The notes under the pieces: model-generated
The model's input: the letters and a program-made list of their open reading frames with translations, nothing else
Told to the model about the DNA's origin: nothing
The model's database searches: none
Source of the DNA: an uncultured Nesterenkonia sp.
GTDB lineage: Bacteria; Actinomycetota; Actinomycetes; Actinomycetales; Micrococcaceae
Direction: 5' to 3'
DNA length: 7,130 nucleotides
Assembly: GCA_946221825.1 (NCBI GenBank)
Contig: CAMINA010000067.1
Location: 1 to 7,130 of the forward strand
Shown here: positions 1-5,729 of the stretch, in pieces
Layout: every line of letters starts with the position of its first letter
Position numbering within the stretch: the first letter of the stretch is position 1
Made by a program: the position numbers and the translations under genes

Positions 1-656
1 CGCTCCATCATCACCGCCATCCCGGGGGTGGGGGTGCGTGCATGCTCATCCAGGACGAACGAGTTCCACGCGGCCAGCAGCGGGCGCGGCAGCTTGGTGA
101 CCACCACTGTGTCATCGACGTCGCAGACGATGCCGAACCCTGCCGACTCATCGATGATGATCACCTCGGCCGTGGTCGGATCCGCACCCTCGGCGGTCAG
201 GGTCACGCCCTGCCAGCCGGGCTCCAGCCGCGCGCCCACCGCCCGCAGGTCGACCACTGTGTCGATGATTCCGCCGCGGTCCGCGGTGACCTCGAAGGTA
301 TGGCCGGCCACGGTCAGCGTGACCTCGGCGAAGGGCACTGGGGCGGAGATGAAGTTGCGCCAGCCTCGGACGCCGTCGGTGATGACTTTGGCCACCCGGC
401 GCCCGTTCTCGAAGTGCGAATCAGGGGCCATCACGATCCGGGAGAAGATCCGGACCCAGTGCTGGGTGCCGTAGCCGGTCAGCGCGAGCACGGTGACGTT
501 CTGGCGACGGCGTCGTGCCATGGTCAGCCGCAGCTGATGCCAGCGGTCCTCCACCTTCATAGCCCGGTTCCGTGCCCGGTCCGAAAGGTGGTGACGGAGT
601 GCGGCCCGGTCCTGGGCGACATGGGTGGGAACCTGGTCCCCGGCGTCGTGGCTCAT
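1..656 (-). CDS. App1 family protein (DUF2183 phosphatase domain), partial, C-terminus outside window
   Basis: Reading the minus strand from an ATG at 656 gives an open frame of 218 complete codons that runs off the left edge without a stop. Residues about 35-170 form a conserved N-terminal region rich in beta strands. Residues 175-183 read GIVCDVDDT, the DxDxT/DxDDT nucleophile motif of the HAD-like App1 (DUF2183) domain. It is followed by a KLPRPLLAAWNSFVLDEHAR stretch typical of bacterial members. Yeast App1 is a Mg-dependent phosphatidate phosphatase; the substrate of bacterial homologues is not established, so a lipid phosphatase role is inference. Family proteins are usually longer than 300 residues, so perhaps a third to a half is missing. 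A GTG at 659 directly precedes the ATG and could be the start instead. The gene diverges from the DUF6350 gene. Shadow frames on the plus strand lack any family resemblance. Confidence 0.85.
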   Translation of the reverse strand, partial: MSHDAGDQVPTHVAQDRAALRHHLSDRARNRAMKVEDRWHQLRLTMARRRRQNVTVLALTGYGTQHWVRIFSRIVMAPDSHFENGRRVAKVITDGVRGWRNFISAPVPFAEVTLTVAGHTFEVTADRGGIIDTVVDLRAVGARLEPGWQGVTLTAEGADPTTAEVIIIDESAGFGIVCDVDDTVVVTKLPRPLLAAWNSFVLDEHARTPTPGMAVMME

Positions 657-670
657 CACGTTCCATCCTA
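657..670 (-). promoter_or_regulatory. Putative -10 element of the App1 gene, near-leaderless
   Basis: On the minus strand, TAGGAT (670 to 665) fits the TANNNT -10 consensus and lies 8 bases before the ATG at 656 (5 before the GTG at 659). A transcript starting at the usual distance would have almost no leader. The AGGA inside this hexamer could also serve as a weak Shine-Dalgarno for the GTG. No clear -35 is visible. The divergent region 657-748 holds no gene; the only other feature noted there is a weak CGAC-T-GTCG dyad at 703-711. Confidence 0.4.
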
Positions 671-748
671 GTAGCACCGCCCACCTCACAGTTTCCTGAA
701 AACGACTGTCGGTTCGGTCCTGGCGCCCCACCGGCTGGCACCATAGAG

Positions 749-2458
749 ATGATGGCCAGCACCGATGACCCCAACGACGTCTCCGCCGAGCACGACGGCA
801 CAGACGTCGGCAGCCCTGCGGAGGAGCTCGCCGCGCCGGCCAGCTCGTGGAGGCGCCGGCTGAGGCTTCCGCCGATGCCGCTGTGGCTGCTGGGCATCCT
901 CGAATCTCTCCAGATGCTGCTGACCACTGTCCTGCTGGTGGTCCTTCCGGTGCTGGGGATGAGTCTGGCCGGCGGCTTCGAGCAGATCACCCCCGGCTTC
1001 GTCAGCGGGTTGGCCGCTCAGATCTGGATGGTCATCCACGGCGTGCCCGTGGAGCTGATCGTCAGCCTGGATGACGGGGCGCTCGGCGAGAGAGTGAGCA
1101 TCCCCGACGGCGGCTGGTTCCATCTGGTGCCGATGGGTCTGACCCTGATCCCCCTGGCCCTGGCCTGGCGTGCTGGACGTCGACTGGCCCGGGGCGCGTA
1201 CTCCGATCAGATCTGGCACGGTCTGCTGCCGCTGGTGATCAGCTACGCGGGGGCCGGCGCGGGGCTGAGCGTGCTCGCCCAGGACACCGCCTTCGAGGTG
1301 CATCCGGCCTTCGCCGCCCTCTGCACGGCAGCCGTGGTGGCGCTGGGCTCACTGAGCGGCTGCTATGCCGAGGCGCGCAGCTGGACCCGCATGATCGGTG
1401 TGGATCTGGAATCCCGGATCGAAGAGTTCTCCCAGCAGCTGCGCTGGGCCGGGTCCTACGCCTGGGCCATCCTGCGGGCCGGGGCCGTGGCCTGTGTGGT
1501 CGCCGTCGGGCTCTCGGCTCTGCTGCTGGCTGGTCAGATCGGTGTGCGCTGGATGGACGTGGCCAACGTCTACCAGCAGTTGGACCCCGGTTTCTGGGGT
1601 GTCCTCGGCCTGACCCTGCTGCACCTGGGCCTGCTGCCCAATATGATCCTCTGGACCTTGGCCTATTCCACCGGTGCCGGGTTCTCCATGGGCACCGGGA
1701 CCACAGTGGCTCCCTATGCCGTGGAGCTGGGCCCGCTGCCCGCGGTCCCGATCCTCGGCGTACTGCCGCAAGGGGCTCCGGATGGGGCTCTGGCCGTGCT
1801 GCTGGTGCCGGTGTTCGCCGGCGTCGCCGCCGGGTGGTGGCTGATGCGAGAGGGCGAGAACCATCTGGACGACTGGTTCGCGCTGCGGATCGCCGCGCGG
1901 CCGATCTCCCTGACGATCTCTACGCTGGCGCTCGGCGTCTTCACGGGACTGGCCGCGGCCGCGCTCGCCGTCGGTCCGCTGTGGCTCTCACACATCTCGC
2001 TGGGCATGGGGCGGATGACCGATATCGGTCCCGACGCCGCGCTGGCGGCAGCCCTGTTGGGCGCTTGGGTGGGGCTCGGCGCGATCATCGGCTACCTGCT
2101 GGCACCGGCCGCGCATCAGGTGCGCCGTCGTCGGCCCGCAGAGGCTGAGGACGAGGAGTTCGGCGCGGAGTCTGCGGAGGACCGCGGTCCCGCTGCAGCC
2201 ACCGATGCTGTGGATGAGGAGGAGCTCACCGCGTCGAAACCGGTGCGCCCGGTGCGCCCGGTCAGGACGGATGGGGATGATGCTCGGGAGACGGGCGGTG
2301 CTCGGCCGGCGGGCGGTGCTGAAGAGGCGCCCGACGCGCAGCAGGAAGAGAGCTTCGAAGGCGGCGAAGCAGTGGATGAGTTCACCGCACGGATGCGTGC
2401 TCGTCGTGAGGACGCCACAGACAGGAGCTCGCCGCTGCGTCCGCTGCGCCGCGACTGA
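749..2458 (+). CDS. DUF6350 family integral membrane protein (PerM-like, cell-division associated)
   Basis: This is a 569-residue polytopic membrane protein. A charged N-terminus (1-42) precedes roughly nine or ten hydrophobic segments between about residues 46 and 452. The family signature is clear: NMILWTLAYSTGAGFSMG from residue 298, then GTTVAPYAVELGPLPAVPILGVLP ending at about 340. Residues 455-569 are a hydrophilic, mostly acidic tail with a PVRPVRPVR run near 498-506 and a basic end, longer than in M. tuberculosis PerM (Rv0955), which is about 455 residues. PerM is reported to support cell division (FtsB stability) under stress; the same role here is inference. The frame is open upstream to 572, but hydrophilic low-quality sequence there and overlap with the divergent App1 gene argue for ATG 749 or 752. 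No good Shine-Dalgarno is present; CACCAT (739-744) seven bases before ATG 752 may be a leaderless -10. As in mycobacteria the gene neighbours purN, but here the two converge. Confidence 0.85.
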   Translation: MMASTDDPNDVSAEHDGTDVGSPAEELAAPASSWRRRLRLPPMPLWLLGILESLQMLLTTVLLVVLPVLGMSLAGGFEQITPGFVSGLAAQIWMVIHGVPVELIVSLDDGALGERVSIPDGGWFHLVPMGLTLIPLALAWRAGRRLARGAYSDQIWHGLLPLVISYAGAGAGLSVLAQDTAFEVHPAFAALCTAAVVALGSLSGCYAEARSWTRMIGVDLESRIEEFSQQLRWAGSYAWAILRAGAVACVVAVGLSALLLAGQIGVRWMDVANVYQQLDPGFWGVLGLTLLHLGLLPNMILWTLAYSTGAGFSMGTGTTVAPYAVELGPLPAVPILGVLPQGAPDGALAVLLVPVFAGVAAGWWLMREGENHLDDWFALRIAARPISLTISTLALGVFTGLAAAALAVGPLWLSHISLGMGRMTDIGPDAALAAALLGAWVGLGAIIGYLLAPAAHQVRRRRPAEAEDEEFGAESAEDRGPAAATDAVDEEELTASKPVRPVRPVRTDGDDARETGGARPAGGAEEAPDAQQEESFEGGEAVDEFTARMRARREDATDRSSPLRPLRRD

Positions 2459-2514
2459 ACCGTCCACCGGCGGCCCGCCTCCTTCGAATTCTTCGCCCAA
2501 ACAACGGGTGGGGA

Positions 2515-3123
2515 TCAGCCCAGCCGGATCTCCCCGGCGGCGATCCCCTCCAGCGTCTCCACCAGCAGGCGCCGTTCCTCGGTCTTGATGCGCTCATGCA
2601 GGGAGTCTTCGTCCTCACCGGGACGGATCCGCACCGCTTCCTGAGCGATGATGGGCCCGGTGTCCACTCCGGCATCCACCTGATGCACTGTGCAGCCGGT
2701 GATCCTGACACCATGGGCCAGGGCGTCGCGCACGGCATGGGCGCCGGGGAAGCTGGGCAGCAGCGCCGGGTGTGTGTTGATCACCGGAACCCCGACGCCG
2801 TCGAGGAACTCCTCGCCCAGGATCCGCATGAATCCGCTGGAGACCACCAGATCGGGAGAGTGGGAGCGCACGGCCGCGCAGAGCTCGCGGTTCCATGCCG
2901 CACGGAGCCGTGCGGCCCCCTCGGGGTCCCTGCGGCTCAGCCCCTTCTCCAGCGGGACGGCGAAGGTCTCGATCCCCACGGCGGCTGAGCGCTCCAGCCC
3001 GCCGCATCCGGGGATGTCCGAGCCCACGGCGGCCAGCTCCACCTGAAGCTGACCGGAGGAGACGGCGTCGATGACGGCCTGCAGGTTCGTCCCGGAGCCC
3101 GAGACCAGCACCACGATTCGCAT
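2515..3123 (-). CDS. purN: Phosphoribosylglycinamide formyltransferase 1 (GAR transformylase)
   Basis: PurN transfers a formyl group from 10-formyltetrahydrofolate to glycinamide ribonucleotide in step 3 of de novo purine synthesis, in the cytoplasm. The 202-residue product has the normal length. The phosphate-binding loop VSGSGTNLQA is at residues 7-16. The catalytic triad is complete: N116 and H118 in VINTHPALLPSFPGAHA, and D154 in VDTGPI, equivalent to E. coli N106, H108 and D144. H147 in the TVHQVD stretch is also conserved. The ATG at 3123 gives the family's usual N-terminus (MRIVVLVSGSGT). It has no Shine-Dalgarno, but TAGGCT lies seven bases upstream, so the mRNA is probably leaderless. 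The gene stands alone: it converges on the DUF6350 gene with 56 bp between the stops and diverges from the small membrane protein gene. purH, often its downstream partner in actinobacteria, is not adjacent. Confidence 0.96.
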   Translation of the reverse strand: MRIVVLVSGSGTNLQAVIDAVSSGQLQVELAAVGSDIPGCGGLERSAAVGIETFAVPLEKGLSRRDPEGAARLRAAWNRELCAAVRSHSPDLVVSSGFMRILGEEFLDGVGVPVINTHPALLPSFPGAHAVRDALAHGVRITGCTVHQVDAGVDTGPIIAQEAVRIRPGEDEDSLHERIKTEERRLLVETLEGIAAGEIRLG

Positions 3124-3136
3124 GGGCTACAGCCTA
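3124..3136 (-). promoter_or_regulatory. Leaderless promoter of purN (-10 TAGGCT)
   Basis: On the minus strand TAGGCT (3136 to 3131) matches TANNNT and is followed by seven bases and then the ATG of purN, placing the transcription start at or next to the A of the start codon. No purine-rich ribosome site exists in the gap. The -35 region has no obvious TTGACA match, which is common in high-GC actinobacteria. Confidence 0.55.
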
Positions 3137-3165
3137 TAAGAGGTGATGGCGGGCCGGTGTGCCTC

Positions 3166-3178
3166 TAGAGTGGTCGGG
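3166..3178 (+). promoter_or_regulatory. Leaderless promoter of the small membrane protein gene (-10 TAGAGT)
   Basis: TAGAGT at 3166-3171 is followed by seven bases (GGTCGGG) and then the ATG at 3179, the same geometry as the divergent purN promoter. The two -10 elements are only 29 bp apart, so their -35 regions must overlap. This element also decides the start: the longer frame from 3143 would place the promoter inside the coding region. Confidence 0.55.
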
Positions 3179-3574
3179 ATGAGTGACGAGAAGCAGCGGG
3201 AGGCCCAGCGGCCCTATGCACGAATGACCCTGTGGCTGCTGCTGGCGGTGATCGTGTCCTATGCGGGACTCCAAGCGCCCCTGCCGTACCGGTTGGTGGC
3301 GGTGGCGGCCGGACTGGCCGGCGTCGCAGGCGGCATCATCCTGGTGGTGCAGTCGCTGCGGAGGAAGCTCTCGGTGCTGATGCTCCTCAGTGGAGTGATC
3401 GCTGTGCTGGCCTGCGGGATGTTCGCCGGCACGGCCGCGGCGCAGGCTCTGTTCTGGGAGGCGACGGTGGAGTTCGACGAATGCCAGGCGTCGGCGCTGA
3501 CCGAGCGCTCGATGAGCCGCTGCTTCATCGAGTATGAGGAGAACATGCTCGATTCTGTCCCGTCGCCGTTCTGA
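3179..3574 (+). CDS. Small membrane protein of unknown function, three predicted helices
   Basis: This is a 131-residue protein I cannot assign to a named family. A short charged N-terminus (1-15) is followed by three hydrophobic segments at about 16-32, 36-57 and 64-92, the first pair separated by a short LQAPLPYR turn and the second by the basic SLRRK loop. The C-terminal 38 residues are hydrophilic and acidic and contain two cysteines, C102 and C115, which could form a disulfide if the tail faces outside. By the positive-inside rule the RRK loop (61-63) should be cytoplasmic, which would put the C-terminus outside. The start at 3179 is preferred over the ATG at 3143 because a leaderless -10 lies immediately upstream and the extra 12 residues are unlike the rest. 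The gene diverges from purN and ends in a hairpin-rich convergent region. The coding potential is convincing; the function is unknown. Confidence 0.75.
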   Translation: MSDEKQREAQRPYARMTLWLLLAVIVSYAGLQAPLPYRLVAVAAGLAGVAGGIILVVQSLRRKLSVLMLLSGVIAVLACGMFAGTAAAQALFWEATVEFDECQASALTERSMSRCFIEYEENMLDSVPSPF

Positions 3575-3575
3575 G

Positions 3576-3590
3576 GGCTGCCGAGCAGCC
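3576..3590. terminator. Short GC hairpin directly after the small membrane protein gene
   Basis: GGCTGC (3576-3581) and GCAGCC (3585-3590) pair perfectly around a CGA triloop, starting one base after the stop codon. There is no T-tract. A role in termination or mRNA 3'-end protection is plausible but not shown. Confidence 0.4.
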
Positions 3591-3594
3591 GTCG

Positions 3595-3629
3595 CTCCAT
3601 GAGAAGGGCCCCCGCCGAGCCTCATGGAG
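3595..3629. terminator. Perfect 9-bp inverted repeat between convergent genes
   Basis: CTCCATGAG (3595-3603) and CTCATGGAG (3621-3629) are exact reverse complements with a 17-base, C-rich loop. An overlapping alternative pairs AGGGCCCC (3605-3612) with GGGGCCCT (3639-3646). Lying between two convergent genes, the repeat most likely acts as a bidirectional terminator. No U-tract follows, as is usual in actinobacteria. Confidence 0.55.
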
Positions 3630-3649
3630 AGGCTGACCGGGGCCCTGGT

Positions 3650-3677
3650 CGTCGCGGCTCCGCTGGGCGCCGCGACG
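3650..3677. terminator. 9-bp GC hairpin just past the end of the Gln-rich membrane protein gene
   Basis: CGTCGCGGC (3650-3658) and GCCGCGACG (3669-3677) form a perfect 9-bp stem with a 10-base loop. It sits 10 bases beyond the stop codon of the minus-strand gene (3687), the expected place for that gene's terminator. The reverse-strand transcript has no U-tract. Confidence 0.5.
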
Positions 3678-3686
3678 GGGTGAGGC

Positions 3687-4841
3687 TCAGGAGAGGTTCT
3701 TGCGGTTCTTCCGCTGCACCTTGTTGAACGCCTTGGTCTCGGCGACGAACTGGTTACTCGGCCCCAGGAAGAGCAGCACCAGGGCCAGGATCGCCACGGC
3801 CACGACCACCAGGTTCTCCCAGCCGAGCAGCACCGAGCCCAGGGAGAGGGCCAGGACGACGGCGGCCAGGGCGCGGAAGGCGCCGCTTCCGGAGGTCCCC
3901 TGGATGCCGAGCAGGATCAGCACAGCCGCGATGACGACGGCCGCGATCACCCAGAGCCACCGCAGCGTGCTGGGCTCCATGGGAATGGCACCGAGGAGGG
4001 TCTGCGCCCGATCGCCGGTGCTGGCGTTGCTCATCTCCACGAAGGCGAGCAGTGCGAGGGAGAAGATGCCCACACCCAGGATGATCATCAGCAGCATGGC
4101 TGCCCACATGGTCAGCGGACGGCGCGGCTTCTTGCTGCTCACTGCGGCGGCCTCCACCGCCTGCTTCCGCTTGGCCTTCTTCTCGCGTTTGACCAGATCC
4201 TTGCTCTTCTGGGGATCCTGCCGGGGCTGGCCCTGCTGCGGGTAGCCCGGCTGCTGACCCTGCTGCGGGTAGCCCGGCTGCTGACCCTGCTGCGGGTAAC
4301 CCGGCTGCTGTCCCTGCTGCTGTGCGTACTGATCCGGATGACCGTACTGGGGCTGCTGCTGGCCGTACTGCTGGGGCTGCTGCTGTGCGTACTGGTCCGG
4401 CTGACCATATTGCTGCGGCGGCTGCTGCTGTGTGTACTGCCCCGGATGACCGTACTGGGGCTGCCCCTGACCGTACTGCTGCGGGGGAAGGCCCTGGCCC
4501 TGCTGCTCGTACTGGCCCGGCTGGCCATATTGCGGCTGCTGGCCGTACTGGGGCTGCTGTGCGTACTGGCCCTGCGGATGGTCGGAGTGCTGGCTGTACT
4601 GCTGCGGTGCCGGTGCGCCCGGTGCCGGCGCCCCCGGGATCGGCCCGGCCGGACTGGCGGAGTGAGCCGAATTCGCCGAAGGCTGGGAGGGCGCCCAGCC
4701 CTGTGGCGGGGTCTCACCGGAAGCCGGCTGGTCGGCGTCGGGCTGTTCAGTCTCGTGTCGTTCAGACTCGGGCTGTCCAGGGTGAGGCTGCTGAGGTGCA
4801 GCACCTTCCTCGGGGGTGTTCTCTTCGGGGGAGTTGCTCAT
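3687..4841 (-). CDS. Gln/Pro/Tyr-rich low-complexity membrane protein
   Basis: This is a 384-residue protein of unknown function. Residues 1-70 are acidic and Pro/Ser-rich. Residues 80-210 are an extreme Gln/Pro/Tyr/Gly segment of loose QQPQYGQPGQY-type units, ending in three GQQPGYPQQ repeats. Residues 211-241 are very basic (KSKDLVKREKKAKRK, then KKPRR). Four hydrophobic segments follow at about 244-267, 295-313, 321-340 and 343-360, and a basic tail ends in RKNRKNLS. Charge flanking suggests that both termini are cytoplasmic. Many actinobacterial membrane proteins carry such Pro/Gln-rich cytoplasmic tails without any shared function. The frame is open far upstream (to 5603), but that part is antisense to the histidine phosphatase. 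ATG 4841 is chosen because AAGGA lies 8 bases upstream; ATG 4850 is an alternative with a weaker site. Confidence 0.8.
   Translation of the reverse strand: MSNSPEENTPEEGAAPQQPHPGQPESERHETEQPDADQPASGETPPQGWAPSQPSANSAHSASPAGPIPGAPAPGAPAPQQYSQHSDHPQGQYAQQPQYGQQPQYGQPGQYEQQGQGLPPQQYGQGQPQYGHPGQYTQQQPPQQYGQPDQYAQQQPQQYGQQQPQYGHPDQYAQQQGQQPGYPQQGQQPGYPQQGQQPGYPQQGQPRQDPQKSKDLVKREKKAKRKQAVEAAAVSSKKPRRPLTMWAAMLLMIILGVGIFSLALLAFVEMSNASTGDRAQTLLGAIPMEPSTLRWLWVIAAVVIAAVLILLGIQGTSGSGAFRALAAVVLALSLGSVLLGWENLVVVAVAILALVLLFLGPSNQFVAETKAFNKVQRKNRKNLS
4231..4311. repeat. 27-bp tandem repeat, three copies, in frame
   Basis: Three head-to-tail 27-bp units occupy 4231-4257, 4258-4284 and 4285-4311. The first two are identical and the third differs at two positions. 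Each encodes nine residues of the GQQPGYPQQ type on the minus strand. A partial fourth unit follows and then degenerates into the wider Gln/Tyr-rich region. The near-identity at DNA level points to recent slippage or unequal recombination, so the copy number may vary between strains. Confidence 0.9.
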
Positions 4842-4881
4842 GTCCCTCATCCTTACCTCGGGCGTCCGTTCTTCTCCGATC

Positions 4882-4887
4882 AGCCTA
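4882..4887 (-). promoter_or_regulatory. Possible -10 element of the Gln-rich membrane protein gene
   Basis: On the minus strand TAGGCT (4887 to 4882) is the same hexamer as the purN -10. A start about seven bases downstream would give a leader of roughly 34 bases that contains the AAGGA ribosome site at 4854-4850. No clear -35 is present, so this is tentative. Confidence 0.35.
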
Positions 4888-4900
4888 CCGGCCGGAGAGT

Positions 4901-4971
4901 CACAGCGGCAGGGCCGACCAGGCATTTCGGCGATCAGTGAGGAATCGTCCAGCGCCAGCTCCACAGCGGCA
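4901..4971. repeat. Direct repeat CACAGCGGCA in the divergent intergenic region
   Basis: The ten bases CACAGCGGCA occur at 4901-4910 and again at 4962-4971. The core CAGCGGCA is found once more in inverted orientation at 4993-5000. Three copies within 100 bp of non-coding DNA between two divergent promoters could be binding sites; chance is possible at this GC content. Confidence 0.5.
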
Positions 4972-5000
4972 CCTCCATGCCGTGTCCGGAGGTGCCGCTG
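4964..5000. repeat. Perfect 13-bp inverted repeat upstream of the histidine phosphatase gene
   Basis: CAGCGGCACCTCC (4964-4976) is the exact reverse complement of GGAGGTGCCGCTG (4988-5000), with an 11-base loop. The structure ends 21 bases before the ATG at 5022. It is not downstream of any gene in the window, so a simple terminator role does not fit the orientation of the neighbours. It could be a 5'-leader hairpin, an attenuator-like element or a DNA operator; which depends on where transcription starts. Confidence 0.7.
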
Positions 5001-5021
5001 AAGAGATGCCAGACTGGGGCC

Positions 5022-5690
5022 ATGGCTTCTGAGACCGCAACAGTCCATCTTGTCCGCCACGGCGAGGTCCACAACCCTGACCGCGTCCTCTACGGCCGCC
5101 TCCCAGGCTTCGGGCTCTCCGAGCTCGGACATCAGATGGCCGAAGGGATCTCCGAGCACTTCGTCCAGCGCGCCGAGAACGGTCAGCCCGTCCACCTGCT
5201 GGCGGCCTCCCCGCTGCAGCGCGCTCAGGAGACCATCGCCCCGCTGGCCCAGCGCCTGGGTATGCCGGTGACCACTGAGGAGCGGGTCCTGGAGGCGGAG
5301 AACAAGTTCGAGGGACTCTCTGAGGTCAAGCGCCAGCTGCGGAACCCGCGCATGTGGCCGCTGCTGGCCAATCCCTTCCGCCCCTCCTGGGGCGAGCCCT
5401 ACACCCAGCAGGTCAGCCGCGTGCTGGCCGCGGTGAAGGATCTCGCCGATCAGGCCGTCGCAGAGCACGGCGACGGCGCCGAAGTCGTGGTGGTCTCCCA
5501 CCAGCTGCCCATCTGGGTCACCCGCCTGTGGGCTGAGGACCGCCCGCTGTGGCATGACCCGCGCAGTCGTGAGTGCACACTGACGTCGGTGACCTCGCTG
5601 CACATCGGCCCCGCCGGAGTGGAGTCGGTCACCTATGATGAGCCCAATGAGGCCCTGTCGCAGCAGGCCCTCGCGCTTCCCGGCGCCTGA
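5022..5690 (+). CDS. Histidine phosphatase family protein (Rv0525-like), linked to cytochrome c biogenesis genes
   Basis: This 222-residue cytoplasmic protein belongs to the histidine phosphatase (phosphoglycerate mutase-like) superfamily, which hydrolyses phosphate esters through a phosphohistidine. The catalytic motif VRHGE is at residues 11-15 (R12, H13). The second arginine is R67 in ASPLQRAQET, and the second catalytic histidine is H160 in VVVVSHQLPIW. The substrate cannot be read from the sequence. The gene order phosphatase, thioredoxin lipoprotein, ccdA matches M. tuberculosis Rv0525-Rv0527, so a link to haem or cytochrome c assembly is suggested by context only; hemL, which precedes it in mycobacteria, is not adjacent here. 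ATG 5022 is chosen because MASETATVHLVRHGE is a typical family start; an upstream ATG at 4977 lies inside the hairpin loop. There is no good Shine-Dalgarno. CAGACT (5010-5015), six bases before the ATG, may be a leaderless -10. Confidence 0.9.
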   Translation: MASETATVHLVRHGEVHNPDRVLYGRLPGFGLSELGHQMAEGISEHFVQRAENGQPVHLLAASPLQRAQETIAPLAQRLGMPVTTEERVLEAENKFEGLSEVKRQLRNPRMWPLLANPFRPSWGEPYTQQVSRVLAAVKDLADQAVAEHGDGAEVVVVSHQLPIWVTRLWAEDRPLWHDPRSRECTLTSVTSLHIGPAGVESVTYDEPNEALSQQALALPGA

Positions 5691-5707
5691 GTCGAATCGG
5701 AGGGGTG

Positions 5708-5729
5708 GAAAAGTGCGTCGTCACTTTTC
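5708..5729. repeat. 8-bp inverted repeat after the phosphatase gene, next to the tlpA promoter palindrome
   Basis: GAAAAGTG (5708-5715) and CACTTTTC (5722-5729) are perfect reverse complements around CGTCGT. It starts 18 bases after the phosphatase stop and ends in a T-rich arm, so it could be a weak intrinsic terminator for that gene. It overlaps the neighbouring 17-bp palindrome by three bases, so it may instead be part of a compound regulatory site. Confidence 0.5.

Noticed and set aside
28..671. Two overlapping plus-strand open frames at the left edge
   Set aside because: They are antisense to the App1 gene, are rich in Arg/His/Ser/Pro typical of shadow frames, and show no family motif. 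The minus-strand frame has the DVDDT motif and protein-like composition.
692..711. Short dyads TTTC-CT-GAAA and CGAC-T-GTCG in the App1/DUF6350 intergenic region
   Set aside because: Arms of four bases are expected by chance. They match no known operator I can name.
572..748. N-terminal extension of the DUF6350 gene
   Set aside because: The extra 59 residues are Pro/Gly/Arg-rich without family resemblance and overlap the start of the divergent App1 gene. Starts at 749/752 fit the family.
2469..2479. GGCGG-C-CCGCC palindrome between the convergent DUF6350 and purN stops
   Set aside because: Only a 4-bp stem with a 3-base loop is possible, with no T-tract. It is too weak to call a terminator in such GC-rich DNA.
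4322..5032. Plus-strand open frames across the Gln-rich gene, one of them Leu-rich and membrane-like
   Set aside because: They arise from reading the CTG/CAG-like repeats on the opposite strand; the Leu runs are a by-product of Gln codons. No start site or conserved motif supports them.
4842..5603. Upstream extension of the Gln-rich membrane protein on the minus strand
   Set aside because: This stretch is antisense to the histidine phosphatase, which carries intact catalytic motifs. A ribosome site precedes the ATG at 4841.
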